NCBI GenBank assembly: GCA_000720375.1
Contig: JOAA01000016.1
Location: 62,001-126,000, forward strand
Reading direction: 5' to 3'
Source of the DNA: Rhodococcus rhodnii
GTDB lineage: Bacteria; Actinomycetota; Actinomycetes; Mycobacteriales; Pseudonocardiaceae
Length of the DNA: 64,000 bases
Shown here: piece after piece, positions 34,022 through 43,000 of the stretch
Layout: each line of letters begins with the position of its first letter
Position numbering within the stretch: the stretch's first letter is position 1
Made by a program: the position numbers and the translations under genes
Notes under the pieces: generated by a model
The model's database searches: none
The model's input: only the letters and a program-made list of their open reading frames with translations
Told to the model about the DNA's origin: nothing

Positions 34022-35334
34022 GGCAGGACCCCCTTCGACTCGAGCGCGTCCTGCAGCTCATGACGCAGGCGATTGGCCGTCGCCGGTGGATCGATGGCCG
34101 ACGGCGGGGAAAGGATCGTCGAGATCACCGTCGACGCGTTCTGGTACGCGGGAGTCAGCGGCCGCGACTCGGACTCCTGCAGCGACTGCACGATCGCGTC
34201 CTTCATCGGGTACGCCTGATCCATCGTCGGGTTTGCCTTGGGATCAGCCGGTTTCGACGGATCGACAGGCCTCGTGTCGCTGTAGACCGACCGGATGGTC
34301 GGCGGCAGCGACTCCTCGATGGCCTGGAACTTCTGGTTCTCCGCGTTGCGCAGGCACAGCGTGGCCTCGAAGGACTCCTGCGGGTGCCGCGAGTACGCGC
34401 TGACCGCGAGGTTGAAGCCACCGATCGTCGGTTTGGACGGCTGACCCGGGTTCACGCCCGGGTACTGCGTCCACTTCAGGTTCTTGAAGCGGTCGGGGGC
34501 GTCCGACTGGATGCTGGCGTAGACGAACGGCCAGTTGATCTGGAACGCGGCCTGGCTGTTGGGTTGCTGGAAGCCCAGCTGTACCTGTTGTTCCTTCGCC
34601 GCGTTCAGATCCGACGCGGTGACGCCCGCGGTCGCGAGTCGCTTGAGGATCTCAAGGCCCTTGACCGCACCCTGGTCCATCACCACGCTCTTGCCGTCCT
34701 CGGACAGGATGTGCCCGCCCGCGGAGTTGACGATGGTGTTGTAGTTGACCACCAGGCCTTCGTACTCGGCCGCTGTCAACAGGATCTGGTACGGCTTGCC
34801 CTCGGCCTTGAGCCGCTCGGACGCCGCGATCATCTCGTCGAACGTCCTCGGCGGCGTCGGCGTGAGCGACTGGTCGTACCACAGCAGCTGTACGTTGGTG
34901 TTCTTCGTGGCCGCGTAGAGCTTTCCGTTCCACTGCGCGGTGCTCAGCGGCCCGGGGAAGACGTCGCGTTCGGCCTCTGCCTTGTTCTGTCCCGTCCACT
35001 CGAGAATCCACCCGGCTTCGGCGAATTCGGCGACCCAGACCACGTCGAGACCGAGAATGTCCATTTCGGAATCGTTCGCCGCGAGTCTGCGGACCATCTG
35101 CTCACGCTGCCCGTCCCCCTCCCGCGGCAGCTTGTTGTAGACGATGGTGTACCGGCCGTTTGCCTGTTCGTTGCACTTCGCGACAACCTTGTCGAAGACC
35201 TCTTCGGGTGAGTAGTAGACGTTGATCGTCGTACCCGAATCAGATCCGCAAGCGGTGACCAGCGGAACGGCGAGCAGTGCCGCCCCGACGGCTCCGACAA
35301 GGCGCCTTCGCGACGTGCGACTGGCGCTGCGCAT
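34018..35334 (-). CDS. lpqY: trehalose-binding lipoprotein LpqY
   Basis: The 438-residue extracytoplasmic solute-binding protein has a twin-arginine-like N-terminus (TSRRRLVGAVGAALLAVP) and lipobox VTAC, giving a lipidated Cys at about residue 29. Conserved segments match M. tuberculosis LpqY: LGLDVVWVAEFAEAGW, LYAATKNTNVQLLWY, GLVVNYNTIVNSAGG and QINWPFVYASI. It captures trehalose released during cell-envelope metabolism and hands it to SugABC. GAGGAGG lies upstream of ATG 35334. Confidence 0.92.
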   Translation of the reverse strand: MRSASRTSRRRLVGAVGAALLAVPLVTACGSDSGTTINVYYSPEEVFDKVVAKCNEQANGRYTIVYNKLPREGDGQREQMVRRLAANDSEMDILGLDVVWVAEFAEAGWILEWTGQNKAEAERDVFPGPLSTAQWNGKLYAATKNTNVQLLWYDQSLTPTPPRTFDEMIAASERLKAEGKPYQILLTAAEYEGLVVNYNTIVNSAGGHILSEDGKSVVMDQGAVKGLEILKRLATAGVTASDLNAAKEQQVQLGFQQPNSQAAFQINWPFVYASIQSDAPDRFKNLKWTQYPGVNPGQPSKPTIGGFNLAVSAYSRHPQESFEATLCLRNAENQKFQAIEESLPPTIRSVYSDTRPVDPSKPADPKANPTMDQAYPMKDAIVQSLQESESRPLTPAYQNASTVISTILSPPSAIDPPATANRLRHELQDALESKGVLP

Positions 35335-35524
35335 GAACCCTGCCTCCTCGTCCTGCGAGGAAACCGGGCATGCCCCTCACCGCGCGCCCGGCACCTCGGT
35401 GTGCCCCCGAACGCGGATGTGCCCAACCTCACCTGTAACGCGCTCGGGCCCACTGAACTTAGGCGGGTTGATCACCCCTCGCAAGCGAATGGCCCGTGTA
35501 TGCAGAAACGATTACGTCAAGGTC

Positions 35525-36049
35525 TTACCGGGTACCACCCGATGGGCGCATTGACAGCTTGGCCAGCAAGTCGCGACCGCGCTCGGCGTTCCGCGGCTGG
35601 CAAAGCACGTCGTAGCGACCGGCGACCAGTTGGCTCGCCGAGGCGAAGTCGCGCCGTCCCCGTGTCGACATGTAACTGACCGCGGCGAACGTCAGCCCGA
35701 ACAGCACACCGGCGACAACGCCGACGAGGACCGGAACGAGCGACATGCCCTGGCTGGAGAAGTACGCCAGCAGGATGCCGACGAACAAGCCGAACCACGC
35801 GCCGGACAACGCGCCTGTTCCCAGCACCTTGCCCCACGTGAGCCTGCCGACGATCCGCTCGACCAACATCAGGTCGACTCCGACGATCGTCACTTCGGTG
35901 ACCGGGAAATCCTCACTGGCCAAGTGCTCGACTGCCCGTTGGGCGCCCTCATAAGTCTCGTAGGAACCGATCGGCCAGCCTGACGGCGGCGTCGGCAACC
36001 GCGGCAGCCCCGGATTGGGCCGCCCCGTCCCAGAAAAACCACCGGCCAC
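35525..36049 (-). CDS. general-stress-protein-like membrane protein (Rv1234-type)
   Basis: The 174-residue protein has a YflT/17M-type N-terminal domain (PIGSYETYEGAQRAVEHLAS to VTIVGVDLMLVERIVGRL). Two helices follow: GALSGAWFGLFVGILLAYF and LVPVLVGVVAGVLFGLTFA. Its neighbour lpqY and its size match Rv1234, next to Rv1235. GTG 36049 was chosen: it lies 8 nt after GGAGAGG. In-frame GTGs at 36058 and 36073 are alternatives. The 190-bp gap to lpqY should hold the sugar-operon promoter; I see no clear operator in it. Confidence 0.8.
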   Translation of the reverse strand: MAGGFSGTGRPNPGLPRLPTPPSGWPIGSYETYEGAQRAVEHLASEDFPVTEVTIVGVDLMLVERIVGRLTWGKVLGTGALSGAWFGLFVGILLAYFSSQGMSLVPVLVGVVAGVLFGLTFAAVSYMSTRGRRDFASASQLVAGRYDVLCQPRNAERGRDLLAKLSMRPSGGTR

Positions 36050-36103
36050 GGTGTTCACCTCTCCACGCTGCACAGCTGTGGTTCCATCCTGCCAAGCCGG
36101 ACA

Positions 36104-36562
36104 TCAAGACGCGAACCCGGCTGCTCCGGGGCCGGGCAGAACGTCGACGTCCGAGGCGTGCATGGGCTTGGCGCACACCGAGCAGACCGGCTCGACATGG
36201 CTGATCTCGCCGCACGCGTGGTGCCGGTAGAGCACCGGCGGGCCGGCCTCGCCCGCGGTCCACCGATCACCCCAGCGGACCATGACGAGCAGCAGATCGG
36301 CCAGTTCGGTGCCCTTGGCGGTGAGGACGTACTCGTACCGGCCGGTCGAGTACTCGCGCCGGTCGAGGACCTCGTTGGTGACCAGCCACTTGAGCCGTTC
36401 GGTGAGCACCTTGCGGGAGATGCCGAGGTCCTGCTGGATCTGGTCGAACCGGTTGATGCCGACGTAGACGTCCCGCAGGATCAGCGGCGACCAAGGCTCG
36501 CCGATGATGTCGAGGGTCCGTGCGATCGAACAGGCCATGTCCCCGAACTGAGTCCGCTGCAT
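36104..36562 (-). CDS. HxlR-family winged-helix regulator
   Basis: The 152-residue protein has the HxlR pattern: CSIARTLDIIGEPWSPLILR, the recognition region GISRKVLTERLKWLVTNEVL and wing STGRYEYVLT. A C-terminal cluster (HHACGEISHVEPVCSVC) has four possible metal ligands, suggesting a zinc or redox sensor. It is divergent from a DUF899 gene with two related sites between them. Confidence 0.88.
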   Translation of the reverse strand: MQRTQFGDMACSIARTLDIIGEPWSPLILRDVYVGINRFDQIQQDLGISRKVLTERLKWLVTNEVLDRREYSTGRYEYVLTAKGTELADLLLVMVRWGDRWTAGEAGPPVLYRHHACGEISHVEPVCSVCAKPMHASDVDVLPGPGAAGFAS

Positions 36563-36582
36563 GCGCCGAGTTTAGCCGTACG

Positions 36583-36630
36583 GGTTCCCTTAAGGAACCG
36601 ATCGTGCTAGCTTGAGTCTCCTGAAGGAAC
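36583..36630. promoter_or_regulatory. two HxlR-type boxes between HxlR and DUF899 genes
   Basis: GGTTCC-CTTAA-GGAACC is a perfect dyad at 36583-36599. A related half-matching copy TCTCCTGAAGGAAC lies at 36617-36630. Placement in the divergent promoter region suggests control by the HxlR regulator. Confidence 0.6.
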
Positions 36631-36653
36631 TTATTGGTGAAAGGGGTCGCACG

Positions 36654-37310
36654 ATGAACCGTCCGCCAGTGGTGTCGGCCGAAGAGTGGCAAGCAGCCCG
36701 AGATGCGTTGCTGGTCAAGGAAAAGGAGATCACCCGGGCCACGGACGCGCTGGCCGCCGAGCGGCGCAGGCTGCCGATGGTCCAGCTGTCCACGGACTAC
36801 ACGTTCACCGCACCGGACGGGTCGGACGCAAGCCTGATCGACCTGTTCGACGGAAAACAGCAGCTGGTCGTGTACCACTTCATGCTTCAACCAGGGTCTT
36901 CGCACATCTGCGGCGGGTGCGGGTCGTTCACCGACAACCTCGCCTCGGACCAGACGCACCTCAACGCCCGTGACACCCGGCTGATCCTGATGTCACCGGC
37001 GCCGCAGTCGCAGATCGCCGGGGTGCGATCCCGGTTCGGCTGGACACTGCCTTGGTATTCGGCCTACGGCAACGACTTCTACGCCGACCTCGGCCTCGGC
37101 GACGGCTTCGGGCTGAGCGTGTTCCTCCTGGACGGCGACGAGGTCTTCCGGACGTACTTCACGTCCGGGCGCGGGGTCGACCGGTTGCGCACCGACTTCA
37201 ACCTGCTGGACCTCACGCCATACGGGCGCAAGGAGGAATGGGAGGACTCACCGGAGGGCTGGCCGCAGGAACCGACGTGGACCAGGGTGCAACTGCGCGA
37301 CGAGTACTAG
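36654..37310 (+). CDS. DUF899 thioredoxin-like protein
   Basis: The 218-residue protein resembles DUF899: an N-terminal helix (VSAEEWQAARDALLVKEKEI), then LVVYHFMLQPG and HICGGCGSFTDNL, where CGGC could be a redox pair, and a late VFRTYFTSGRGVDRL. The reaction is not established. Control by the divergent HxlR regulator is likely. ATG 36654 follows AAGGGG at 7 nt; upstream in-frame residues look non-coding. Confidence 0.83.
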   Translation: MNRPPVVSAEEWQAARDALLVKEKEITRATDALAAERRRLPMVQLSTDYTFTAPDGSDASLIDLFDGKQQLVVYHFMLQPGSSHICGGCGSFTDNLASDQTHLNARDTRLILMSPAPQSQIAGVRSRFGWTLPWYSAYGNDFYADLGLGDGFGLSVFLLDGDEVFRTYFTSGRGVDRLRTDFNLLDLTPYGRKEEWEDSPEGWPQEPTWTRVQLRDEY

Positions 37311-37708
37311 CCAGAAATCCGGACGGTGCCGTCCTTCTCACCGGTCACCGTGGCGTTGCCGGTGAACTCGCCTTCCGCGAGCAGCCGCCCGACCGTGCCA
37401 AGCAGACGCTCGACCTCGTCGCCGTTCCAGAACACGAGGATGTTGCCTTCGGTGTCGAAGACGTACTCGCCGGTGTCCAGCGGCTGACCGATCTTGTCCT
37501 CGACCCACTGCTGGGTGTGCGGGCCGAGAAAGATCTGCACTCGGTCCCATTCGCCCGGCACCAAGTCCTTGAACCGCACGGTGCGCGCGTTGTCCCGGAC
37601 CTCGTCGAGGCGGTCGGCGAACTGCTTGTCGTAGTGCATGGGCACCGGGTCCGAGCTGCATCCGGTCAGCGTGAGGACGAGAGCCAGCACGACACCGAGC
37701 GTTCTCAT
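37307..37708 (-). CDS. small lipoprotein of unknown function
   Basis: The 133-residue protein has a clear lipoprotein signal (MRTLGVVLALVLTLTGC; lipobox LTGC, Cys17). The mature domain is mixed alpha/beta with KDLVPGEWDRVQIFLG and GNILVFWNGDEVERLLG. I do not recognise a family. Its stop overlaps the convergent DUF899 stop by 4 bp. Confidence 0.75.
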   Translation of the reverse strand: MRTLGVVLALVLTLTGCSSDPVPMHYDKQFADRLDEVRDNARTVRFKDLVPGEWDRVQIFLGPHTQQWVEDKIGQPLDTGEYVFDTEGNILVFWNGDEVERLLGTVGRLLAEGEFTGNATVTGEKDGTVRISG

Positions 37709-37869
37709 ACTCCAGGGATATCACCCCGGGCGCCGTACCTTCACGCACTCGCTGCGGAAGAGCAGCTCGACTACCTCAGGGCAGGTCAAACCAACGACAT
37801 TCCGCGGGTGACCCTGGATTACAACGCTCGCATCAGCGACACCGGGGCACGCGGCGGGACGAGGGGCAC

Positions 37870-38604
37870 GGCGGCGGAACGAGCAGTCAGCCAGCCGCGC
37901 ATGCGGTGCGGACCCGTATCGACTGGAAATACGCTCTCGGTCTGCCGTTGGCTGATCGAGGCTTCGACTACTCGGTGCTCAGTGAGTTCCGGGCCCCTGC
38001 TCCGGTCGCGGACATGGACACGATCGAGACCATCCATAGCGATCTGGCCCAGCGTGGCCTGACCCCCGAGGTTCACCTGGCCGATGCCGGCTACATCGAT
38101 GCCGAGAATATTGTTACTGCACAACAGAAGCACAGGATCGAACTGCTGGGGCCGGTCAAATCAGCAACCGGATGGCAGGCCACCGCCCAATGGAACTCCG
38201 ATCATTCCCAACGAGGCATTCCGGTCGTCAAGGTGCGGTTCCCGGTGTCGGCCTGCCGACCCTGTCCTGTCCGCGAACTCTGCACCCGGTCCGCGGACGG
38301 TCGCAGACTCACGGTGCGCCACGAGGTCGACCATCACACGCTCCAACATGCTCGCGCTGAGCAGCAGACCCAGCCGTGGCAGGACCGCTACCAGCACCGA
38401 GCTGGCATCAAAGGCACTATCGCACAAGGCATCCGTGCTTTCGGCCTACGCCGATCCCGCTACCGTGGATTAGCCAAGACCGGCCTTCAACACCTGCCTA
38501 CCGCCGCCGGCCTCAACCTCAACCGCCTCAACGCCTGGTGGGACGACAAACCCGTCGCACCAACACGACCATCTCACTTCGCAGCTCTACGCCCAGCGGC
38601 CTGA
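37870..38604 (+). pseudogene. IS1182-like DDE transposase remnant
   Basis: The frame reads AAHAVRTRIDWKYALGL, then LADRGFDYSVLSEFRA, which is the N-terminal part of IS1182-type transposases. It then jumps to HLADAGYIDAENIV and the C-terminal HRAGIKGTIAQGIRAFGLRR and GLAKTGLQHLPTAAGLNLNR. About 200 internal residues, including the first catalytic Asp (normally in a TDSTHV context), are missing, as is the extreme N-terminus. It is an internally deleted, inactive relic. The 3' end of the frame is intact. Confidence 0.82.
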
Positions 38605-38714
38605 TGCATCAATCATTCGCCAACGGTGTCCCTTGGATGGGTGGGGGCTGCGTTGTGGGTGTTGATCTTGGGGGTCGCAGTGGTGTGCTGGTGGTGCGGT
38701 GCGTCGGTTTGGGT

Positions 38715-39911
38715 TCAGCCGCGGGACTTGTATTCGCGCAGTAGGCCGCGGCTGATGATGGTCTTCTGGATCTCGCTGGTGCCTTCGCCGATCAGCAGGA
38801 ACGGGGCCTCACGCATGAGGCGCTCGATCTCGTACTCCTTGGAGTAGCCGTAGCCGCCGTGGATCCGGAACGCGTCCTGCGTGACTTCGGCGCAGTACTC
38901 GGACGCGATCAGCTTGGCCATGCCCGCTTCGACGTCGTTGCGCGCACCGGAGTCCTTGAGGCGCGCGGCATTCACCATCATCAGGTGCGCCGCTTCGACC
39001 TTCGTGGCCATCTCGGCGAGTTTGAAGGCGATCGCCTGGTGTTCCGCGATCGCCTTGCCGAAGGTCTTGCGCTGCTGGGCGTATTCGATCGCGAGCTCGA
39101 ACGCGCGGATCGCGATGCCGCACGCCCGCGCCGCGACGTTCACCCGGCCGACCTCGACGCCGTCCATCATCTGCGCGAAGCCCTTGCCGGGCGCGTCGCC
39201 GAGCACGCGGTTGGCCGGGATCTGATATCCCGAAAACACCGCTTCCGTTGTGTCCACGCCCTTGTAGCCCATTTTGTCGATCTTGCCGGGGATCGTCAGG
39301 CCCGGCGCGACCTCACCGAAGCCGGTCGGCTTCTCGACCAGGAACGCGGTCAGGTTCTGGTGTGCTTTCGGTGCGCCCTCGTCGGTTTTGGCCAGCAGGG
39401 CGATCAATGTGGACGTTCCGCCGTTGGTCAGCCACATCTTCTGGCCGTCGATCGTGTACGAGTCGCCGTCCTTCTTGGCGCGCGTCTTGATCGCCGCGAC
39501 GTCCGAGCCGAGGTCCGGTTCGGACATCGAGAACGCCCCGCGCACCTCGCCGGTCGCCATCCGGGGCAGGAAGTACTGCTTCTGCTCGTCGGTGCCGTGC
39601 TGCTTGATCATGTGCGCGACGATGAAGTGGGTGTTGATCACACCCGACACGCTCATCCAGCCGCGCGCGATCTCCTCGACGACCAGGGCGTACGTCAGCA
39701 GGGACTCGCCAAGGCCGCCATACTCCTCGGGGATCGTCAGGCCGAAGAGGCCCATTTCCTTCATGCCCTCGACGATGTCGCTCGGGTACTCGTCGCCGTG
39801 TTCGAGGGCTTGCGCGTGCGGGATGACCTCCTTGTCCACGAATCCGCGGACCGTCGCCAGGATCTCGCTCTGGATGTCGGTCAGTCCGGCGGTCTGGGCA
39901 AGGCGAGCCAT
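38715..39911 (-). CDS. acyl-CoA dehydrogenase
   Basis: The 398-residue flavoprotein is a complete acyl-CoA dehydrogenase. It shows AFSMSEPDLGSDVAAIKTRA (FAD/substrate motif), KMWLTNGGTSTLIA, RACGIAIRAFELAIEYAQQR and the C-terminal RIHGGYGYSKEYEIERLMRE; DAFRIHGGYG is the second PROSITE-type signature. The LIGEGTSEIQKTII segment follows. It oxidises an acyl-CoA and passes electrons to ETF; chain length and pathway are not evident. AGGAG precedes ATG 39911. Confidence 0.92.
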   Translation of the reverse strand: MARLAQTAGLTDIQSEILATVRGFVDKEVIPHAQALEHGDEYPSDIVEGMKEMGLFGLTIPEEYGGLGESLLTYALVVEEIARGWMSVSGVINTHFIVAHMIKQHGTDEQKQYFLPRMATGEVRGAFSMSEPDLGSDVAAIKTRAKKDGDSYTIDGQKMWLTNGGTSTLIALLAKTDEGAPKAHQNLTAFLVEKPTGFGEVAPGLTIPGKIDKMGYKGVDTTEAVFSGYQIPANRVLGDAPGKGFAQMMDGVEVGRVNVAARACGIAIRAFELAIEYAQQRKTFGKAIAEHQAIAFKLAEMATKVEAAHLMMVNAARLKDSGARNDVEAGMAKLIASEYCAEVTQDAFRIHGGYGYSKEYEIERLMREAPFLLIGEGTSEIQKTIISRGLLREYKSRG

Positions 39912-39987
39912 GATCTGCTCCTGAACGTCGATGTCAGTTACCGAGCAGTATCGCGCTTTGCCGGGGGCCTGCAGTGTGAAGCGGCTC

Positions 39988-40140
39988 TCAGCCGGCGATA
40001 TCCAGCTGCTGGCCGCAGTGACGGCAGCCGGCGGCGAAAACGTGCACGTCGCGCTGGCAACCCGGGCAAGTCCGCATGCTGCGCTGCAGCAGGTCGTCCT
40101 CCTGCCGCTTGCGGAAGATCCGAAAACGTCTGGAACTCAT
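39988..40140 (-). CDS. 50-residue zinc-ribbon protein
   Basis: The short frame from ATG 40138-40140 encodes a basic start (MSSRRFRIFRKRQEDDLLQR) and then two CxxC knuckles: TCPGCQRDV and CRHCGQQ, 14 residues apart, typical of a zinc ribbon. It ends at TGA 39988. Such small proteins are widespread in actinobacteria; the role is unknown. Two paired CxxC motifs make chance unlikely. Confidence 0.72.
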   Translation of the reverse strand: MSSRRFRIFRKRQEDDLLQRSMRTCPGCQRDVHVFAAGCRHCGQQLDIAG

Positions 40141-40230
40141 GCCGACAAGCGTTAACCCGGTGATCGGCTCCGGGCAAATTGATCACCCATTTTTGTGGCC
40201 GTGCTCATAGCAACCATATACAGCGAGTAA

Positions 40231-41013
40231 TTAGTCGACTTTCTCCTGTGATTGTCCTGTGACCTTCGCCGCGTTTTCCAGGAATCTGAGTAACTCGACC
40301 GGGAACGGCAGCACAAGCGTCGAATTCTTCTCGGCCGCTACTTCTACGACGGTTTCGAGCAGTCTGAGTTGCAGTGCGGCCGGCGTGTTTGCCATCACAG
40401 CGGCCGCTTCGGACAACTTCTGAGACGCCTGGAACTCGCCATCCGCGGCGATAACCCGGGCCCTGCGTTCCCGTTCCGCTTCCGCCTGCCGGGACATCGA
40501 ACGCTTCATGGATTCGGGCAATGCGACATCTTTGATCTCAACCCGGTCGATGTGAATTCCCCATTCCAGCGCCGGGCTGTCGATCATCACCTCAAGACCC
40601 TGGTTGAGCCGCTCACGGTTGGACAGCAGGTCGTCGAGCTCGCTTTTACCGATGATCGACCGCAGCGAGGTCTGCGCGACCTGCCCGACGGCGTAGCGGT
40701 AATCCTCGACGCCGATCACCGCCTGAACCGGGTCGATGACATTGAAATACACCACGGCGTCCACTTTGACCGTCACGTTGTCGCGTGTGATGCCTTCCTG
40801 CGCGGGCACCGGCATCGCGACGATCTGCATGTTGACTTTCCGCATCCGGTCGGCGATCGGCAGCATGATCGTCAGCCCCGGCTCGCGGGGCTGACGGTGC
40901 ACTTTGCCCCAGCGCAGCACCAGACCCCGCTCGTATTGGTTCACCACGCGAGCCGAGAGCCCGACCCACACTCCGCCGAGTGCGACGGCCCCGGTGAGGA
41001 TTTCGATGAGCAT
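40231..41013 (-). CDS. SPFH/band 7 (slipin/stomatin-like) protein
   Basis: The 260-residue protein has an N-terminal membrane helix (IEILTGAVALGGVWVGLSA) and a full band-7 domain: YERGLVLRWGKVHRQPREPG, ALEWGIHIDRVEIKDVALPE and SMSRQAEAERERRARVIAAD. A coiled-coil tail follows. Slipins form membrane microdomain oligomers and are usually paired with an NfeD protein; no NfeD gene is seen adjacent here. The start was set at ATG 41013; an in-frame GTG at 41025 is possible. Confidence 0.88.
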   Translation of the reverse strand: MLIEILTGAVALGGVWVGLSARVVNQYERGLVLRWGKVHRQPREPGLTIMLPIADRMRKVNMQIVAMPVPAQEGITRDNVTVKVDAVVYFNVIDPVQAVIGVEDYRYAVGQVAQTSLRSIIGKSELDDLLSNRERLNQGLEVMIDSPALEWGIHIDRVEIKDVALPESMKRSMSRQAEAERERRARVIAADGEFQASQKLSEAAAVMANTPAALQLRLLETVVEVAAEKNSTLVLPFPVELLRFLENAAKVTGQSQEKVD

Positions 41014-41083
41014 CGGCACCACCACCCATCTGGTAAGGCCGATGCTACGCCGATTTCCTTACACCGGCGGGTGTTCGCCTTTC

Positions 41084-41387
41084 TCACTGAGTCTCGGGTT
41101 TCGCGACGACCACCCGGAAATGGGACGTCTCGTCCTTGGCACCGCGCACCTGGACCGTCCACAGGTCTTCCCCGGTCCGGAAAATCCGGCGGCTGCGGCC
41201 CTTCCCCGGATGCTGTGGCATAGCCCTTGGCCAAGTTCGCGGCTTCCGCCAGCGCGTCAGCTCGACTGCCGAACGACTTGATACGCGTCAGATCCCACCG
41301 TAGGTAACTGCTGTGGCCGACGGTCTCCTCGATCAGGACACCATCTGTCCAGCGGTACGCGCCTGGTTTCCTCTTCGAGCTCCACAT
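41084..41387 (-). pseudogene. frameshifted paralogue of the upstream 94-residue protein
   Basis: From ATG 41387 the frame reads MWSSKRKPGAYRWTDGVLIE and ETVGHSSYLRWDLTRIKSFG, clearly parallel to its upstream neighbour. Near 41219-41222 the similarity jumps frame. After AKGY the neighbour-like continuation PQHPGKGRSRR and EDLWTVQVRGAKDETSHFRV is found one base over, ending at TGA 41084. One extra base (or two missing) explains this. Read without the shift, the frame becomes Pro/Gly/Arg-rich. It could be a mutation, a sequencing error or programmed frameshifting. Confidence 0.72.
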
Positions 41388-41671
41388 CACACCTGCTTCC
41401 CGACTGAGATACGGAAGTGGTACTCGCGCGTGGCACCCGGCACCCACACGATCCAGGAGTCCGCGCCCACCTGGTAGACGTCCCGTCCCTTCGCGAAGGT
41501 CGGATGCTGCGGCTGGTAGTCACGCGTGACCTGCTCCGCCGCGGCGAGCGCTTCGTCCCTCGTGTCGAACTTGCGGATCTCCGACACGCCCCACCGCTGG
41601 CTCTCACCACGGCCGATCGTCTCCTCGATCAGCACGCACCACTTCGTGACCGGATCTTGTACGCGTTCCAT
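41387..41671 (-). CDS. 94-residue protein, upstream member of a tandem pair
   Basis: This small acid-basic protein includes KWCVLIEETIGRGESQRWGV, DEALAAAEQVTRDYQPQHP and SWIVWVPGATREYHFRISV. I do not recognise the family. The order of strands and helices, and a second copy directly downstream (TGATG overlap), point to a recent tandem duplication. No signal or membrane segment. It is divergent from the MgtE-N/CBS gene. Confidence 0.7.
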   Translation of the reverse strand: MERVQDPVTKWCVLIEETIGRGESQRWGVSEIRKFDTRDEALAAAEQVTRDYQPQHPTFAKGRDVYQVGADSWIVWVPGATREYHFRISVGKQV

Positions 41672-41731
41672 GCCGACACATCGTGCAGGGCGTGCCAGGC
41701 GTTCCCGCTTCGGGGCCACTAGCCTGATCAC

Positions 41732-43000
41732 GTGGCCGCCACAAACCGGGTTTTCGCGGGTCAACTCGCCGGTCTCGCGGTGTTCGGGCCGGATGGCGAG
41801 CGGATCGGCCGGGTCCGTGACATCGTCGCCGGGCTGCGCGCCGACCGCCTGCCGCCGAGGGTTCTCGGCATCGTCGTCGAACTGGCGACCAGACGACGCA
41901 TCTTCGTCCCCATATTGCGGGTGACGTCGATCGAGGCGAACGCCGTGACGCTGTCCACCGGCTCGGTCAACCTCCGGCACTTCCACCAGCGCCCCAACGA
42001 GGTTCTGGTCGTCGGGCAGCTGCTGGACGCACACGTCACGGTCGAAGCGTCCGACGCGAAGGCGATCGTCGAGGACATCGGAATGGAGCCGACGCGCACG
42101 CGCGACTGGGTCCTCGGTCGCGTGGCGATCCGCCAGCGGATCGGCCGGTTCGGCAGGCGCGGCCCGGTCCGGATCGTGAAGTGGGAAGACGTGCGCGGCC
42201 CGGGAATTCTCGACCTGGCCGCGCAACCCCAAGGCGCACAACAACTTCTGAGCATCTTCGAGGGCATGCGCGCGGCCGACGTCGCCGTCGCGCTGCGGGA
42301 CCTGCCGCCCAAACGACGTTACGAGATCGCCGACGCGCTGGACGACGAGCGGCTCGCGGACGTGATCGAGGAACTGCCCGAGGACGACCAGAAGGACCTG
42401 CTGGCGCACCTCGACGAGGAACGCGCCGCCGACATCCTCGAGACGATGGACCCCGACGACGCCGCCGACCTGCTCGCCGAACTGTCCGAACTGGACAAGA
42501 ACCGGCTGCTGGAGCTGATGGAGCCGGAGGAGTCCGAGTCGGTCAAGCGGTTGCTCGAATACTCGTCGGACACCGCCGGTGGTCTGATGACGCCGGAGCC
42601 GATCGTGCTGACCCCGGACGCGACCATCGCGGAAGCGCTCGCGCGCGTCCGAAATCCCGACCTGACGCCCGCGTTGGCCAGCATGGTCTTCGTGACCCGG
42701 CCACCGTCCGCGACGCCGACCGGCCGGTACCTGGGCTGCGTGCACATGCAGCGCCTGCTGCGGGAACCGCCGTCCGACCTGGTCGCCGGCGTGCTGGACA
42801 CCGAGCTGGCGAAACTGCCACCGACCGCGTCGCTGGCCGAGGTGACAAGGTATTTCGCCGCGTACAACCTGGTCTGCGCGCCCGTGGTGGACGAGACCGA
42901 GCACCTGCTTGGCGCGGTGACCGTTGATGACGTGCTTGACCACCTGCTGCCGGAAGGCTGGCGGGAGAACGGGTTGTGGGAGGCCACCACCGATGCCTGA
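41732..43000 (+). CDS. MgtE N-domain/CBS protein without the transport domain (Rv1232c-type)
   Basis: The 422-residue cytoplasmic protein has an N-terminal PRC-barrel-like part (GPDGERIGRVRDIVAGLRAD), an MgtE N-terminal superhelix (LRDLPPKRRYEIADALDD to DPDDAADLLAELSELDKNRL) and a pair of CBS domains (YSSDTAGGLMTPEPIVLTPD; YNLVCAPVVDETEHLLGAV). The MgtE membrane domain is absent, so it would sense Mg2+ or a nucleotide rather than transport. It begins at GTG 41732 and overlaps the DUF1003 gene by 8 bp. Confidence 0.88.
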   Translation: MAATNRVFAGQLAGLAVFGPDGERIGRVRDIVAGLRADRLPPRVLGIVVELATRRRIFVPILRVTSIEANAVTLSTGSVNLRHFHQRPNEVLVVGQLLDAHVTVEASDAKAIVEDIGMEPTRTRDWVLGRVAIRQRIGRFGRRGPVRIVKWEDVRGPGILDLAAQPQGAQQLLSIFEGMRAADVAVALRDLPPKRRYEIADALDDERLADVIEELPEDDQKDLLAHLDEERAADILETMDPDDAADLLAELSELDKNRLLELMEPEESESVKRLLEYSSDTAGGLMTPEPIVLTPDATIAEALARVRNPDLTPALASMVFVTRPPSATPTGRYLGCVHMQRLLREPPSDLVAGVLDTELAKLPPTASLAEVTRYFAAYNLVCAPVVDETEHLLGAVTVDDVLDHLLPEGWRENGLWEATTDA

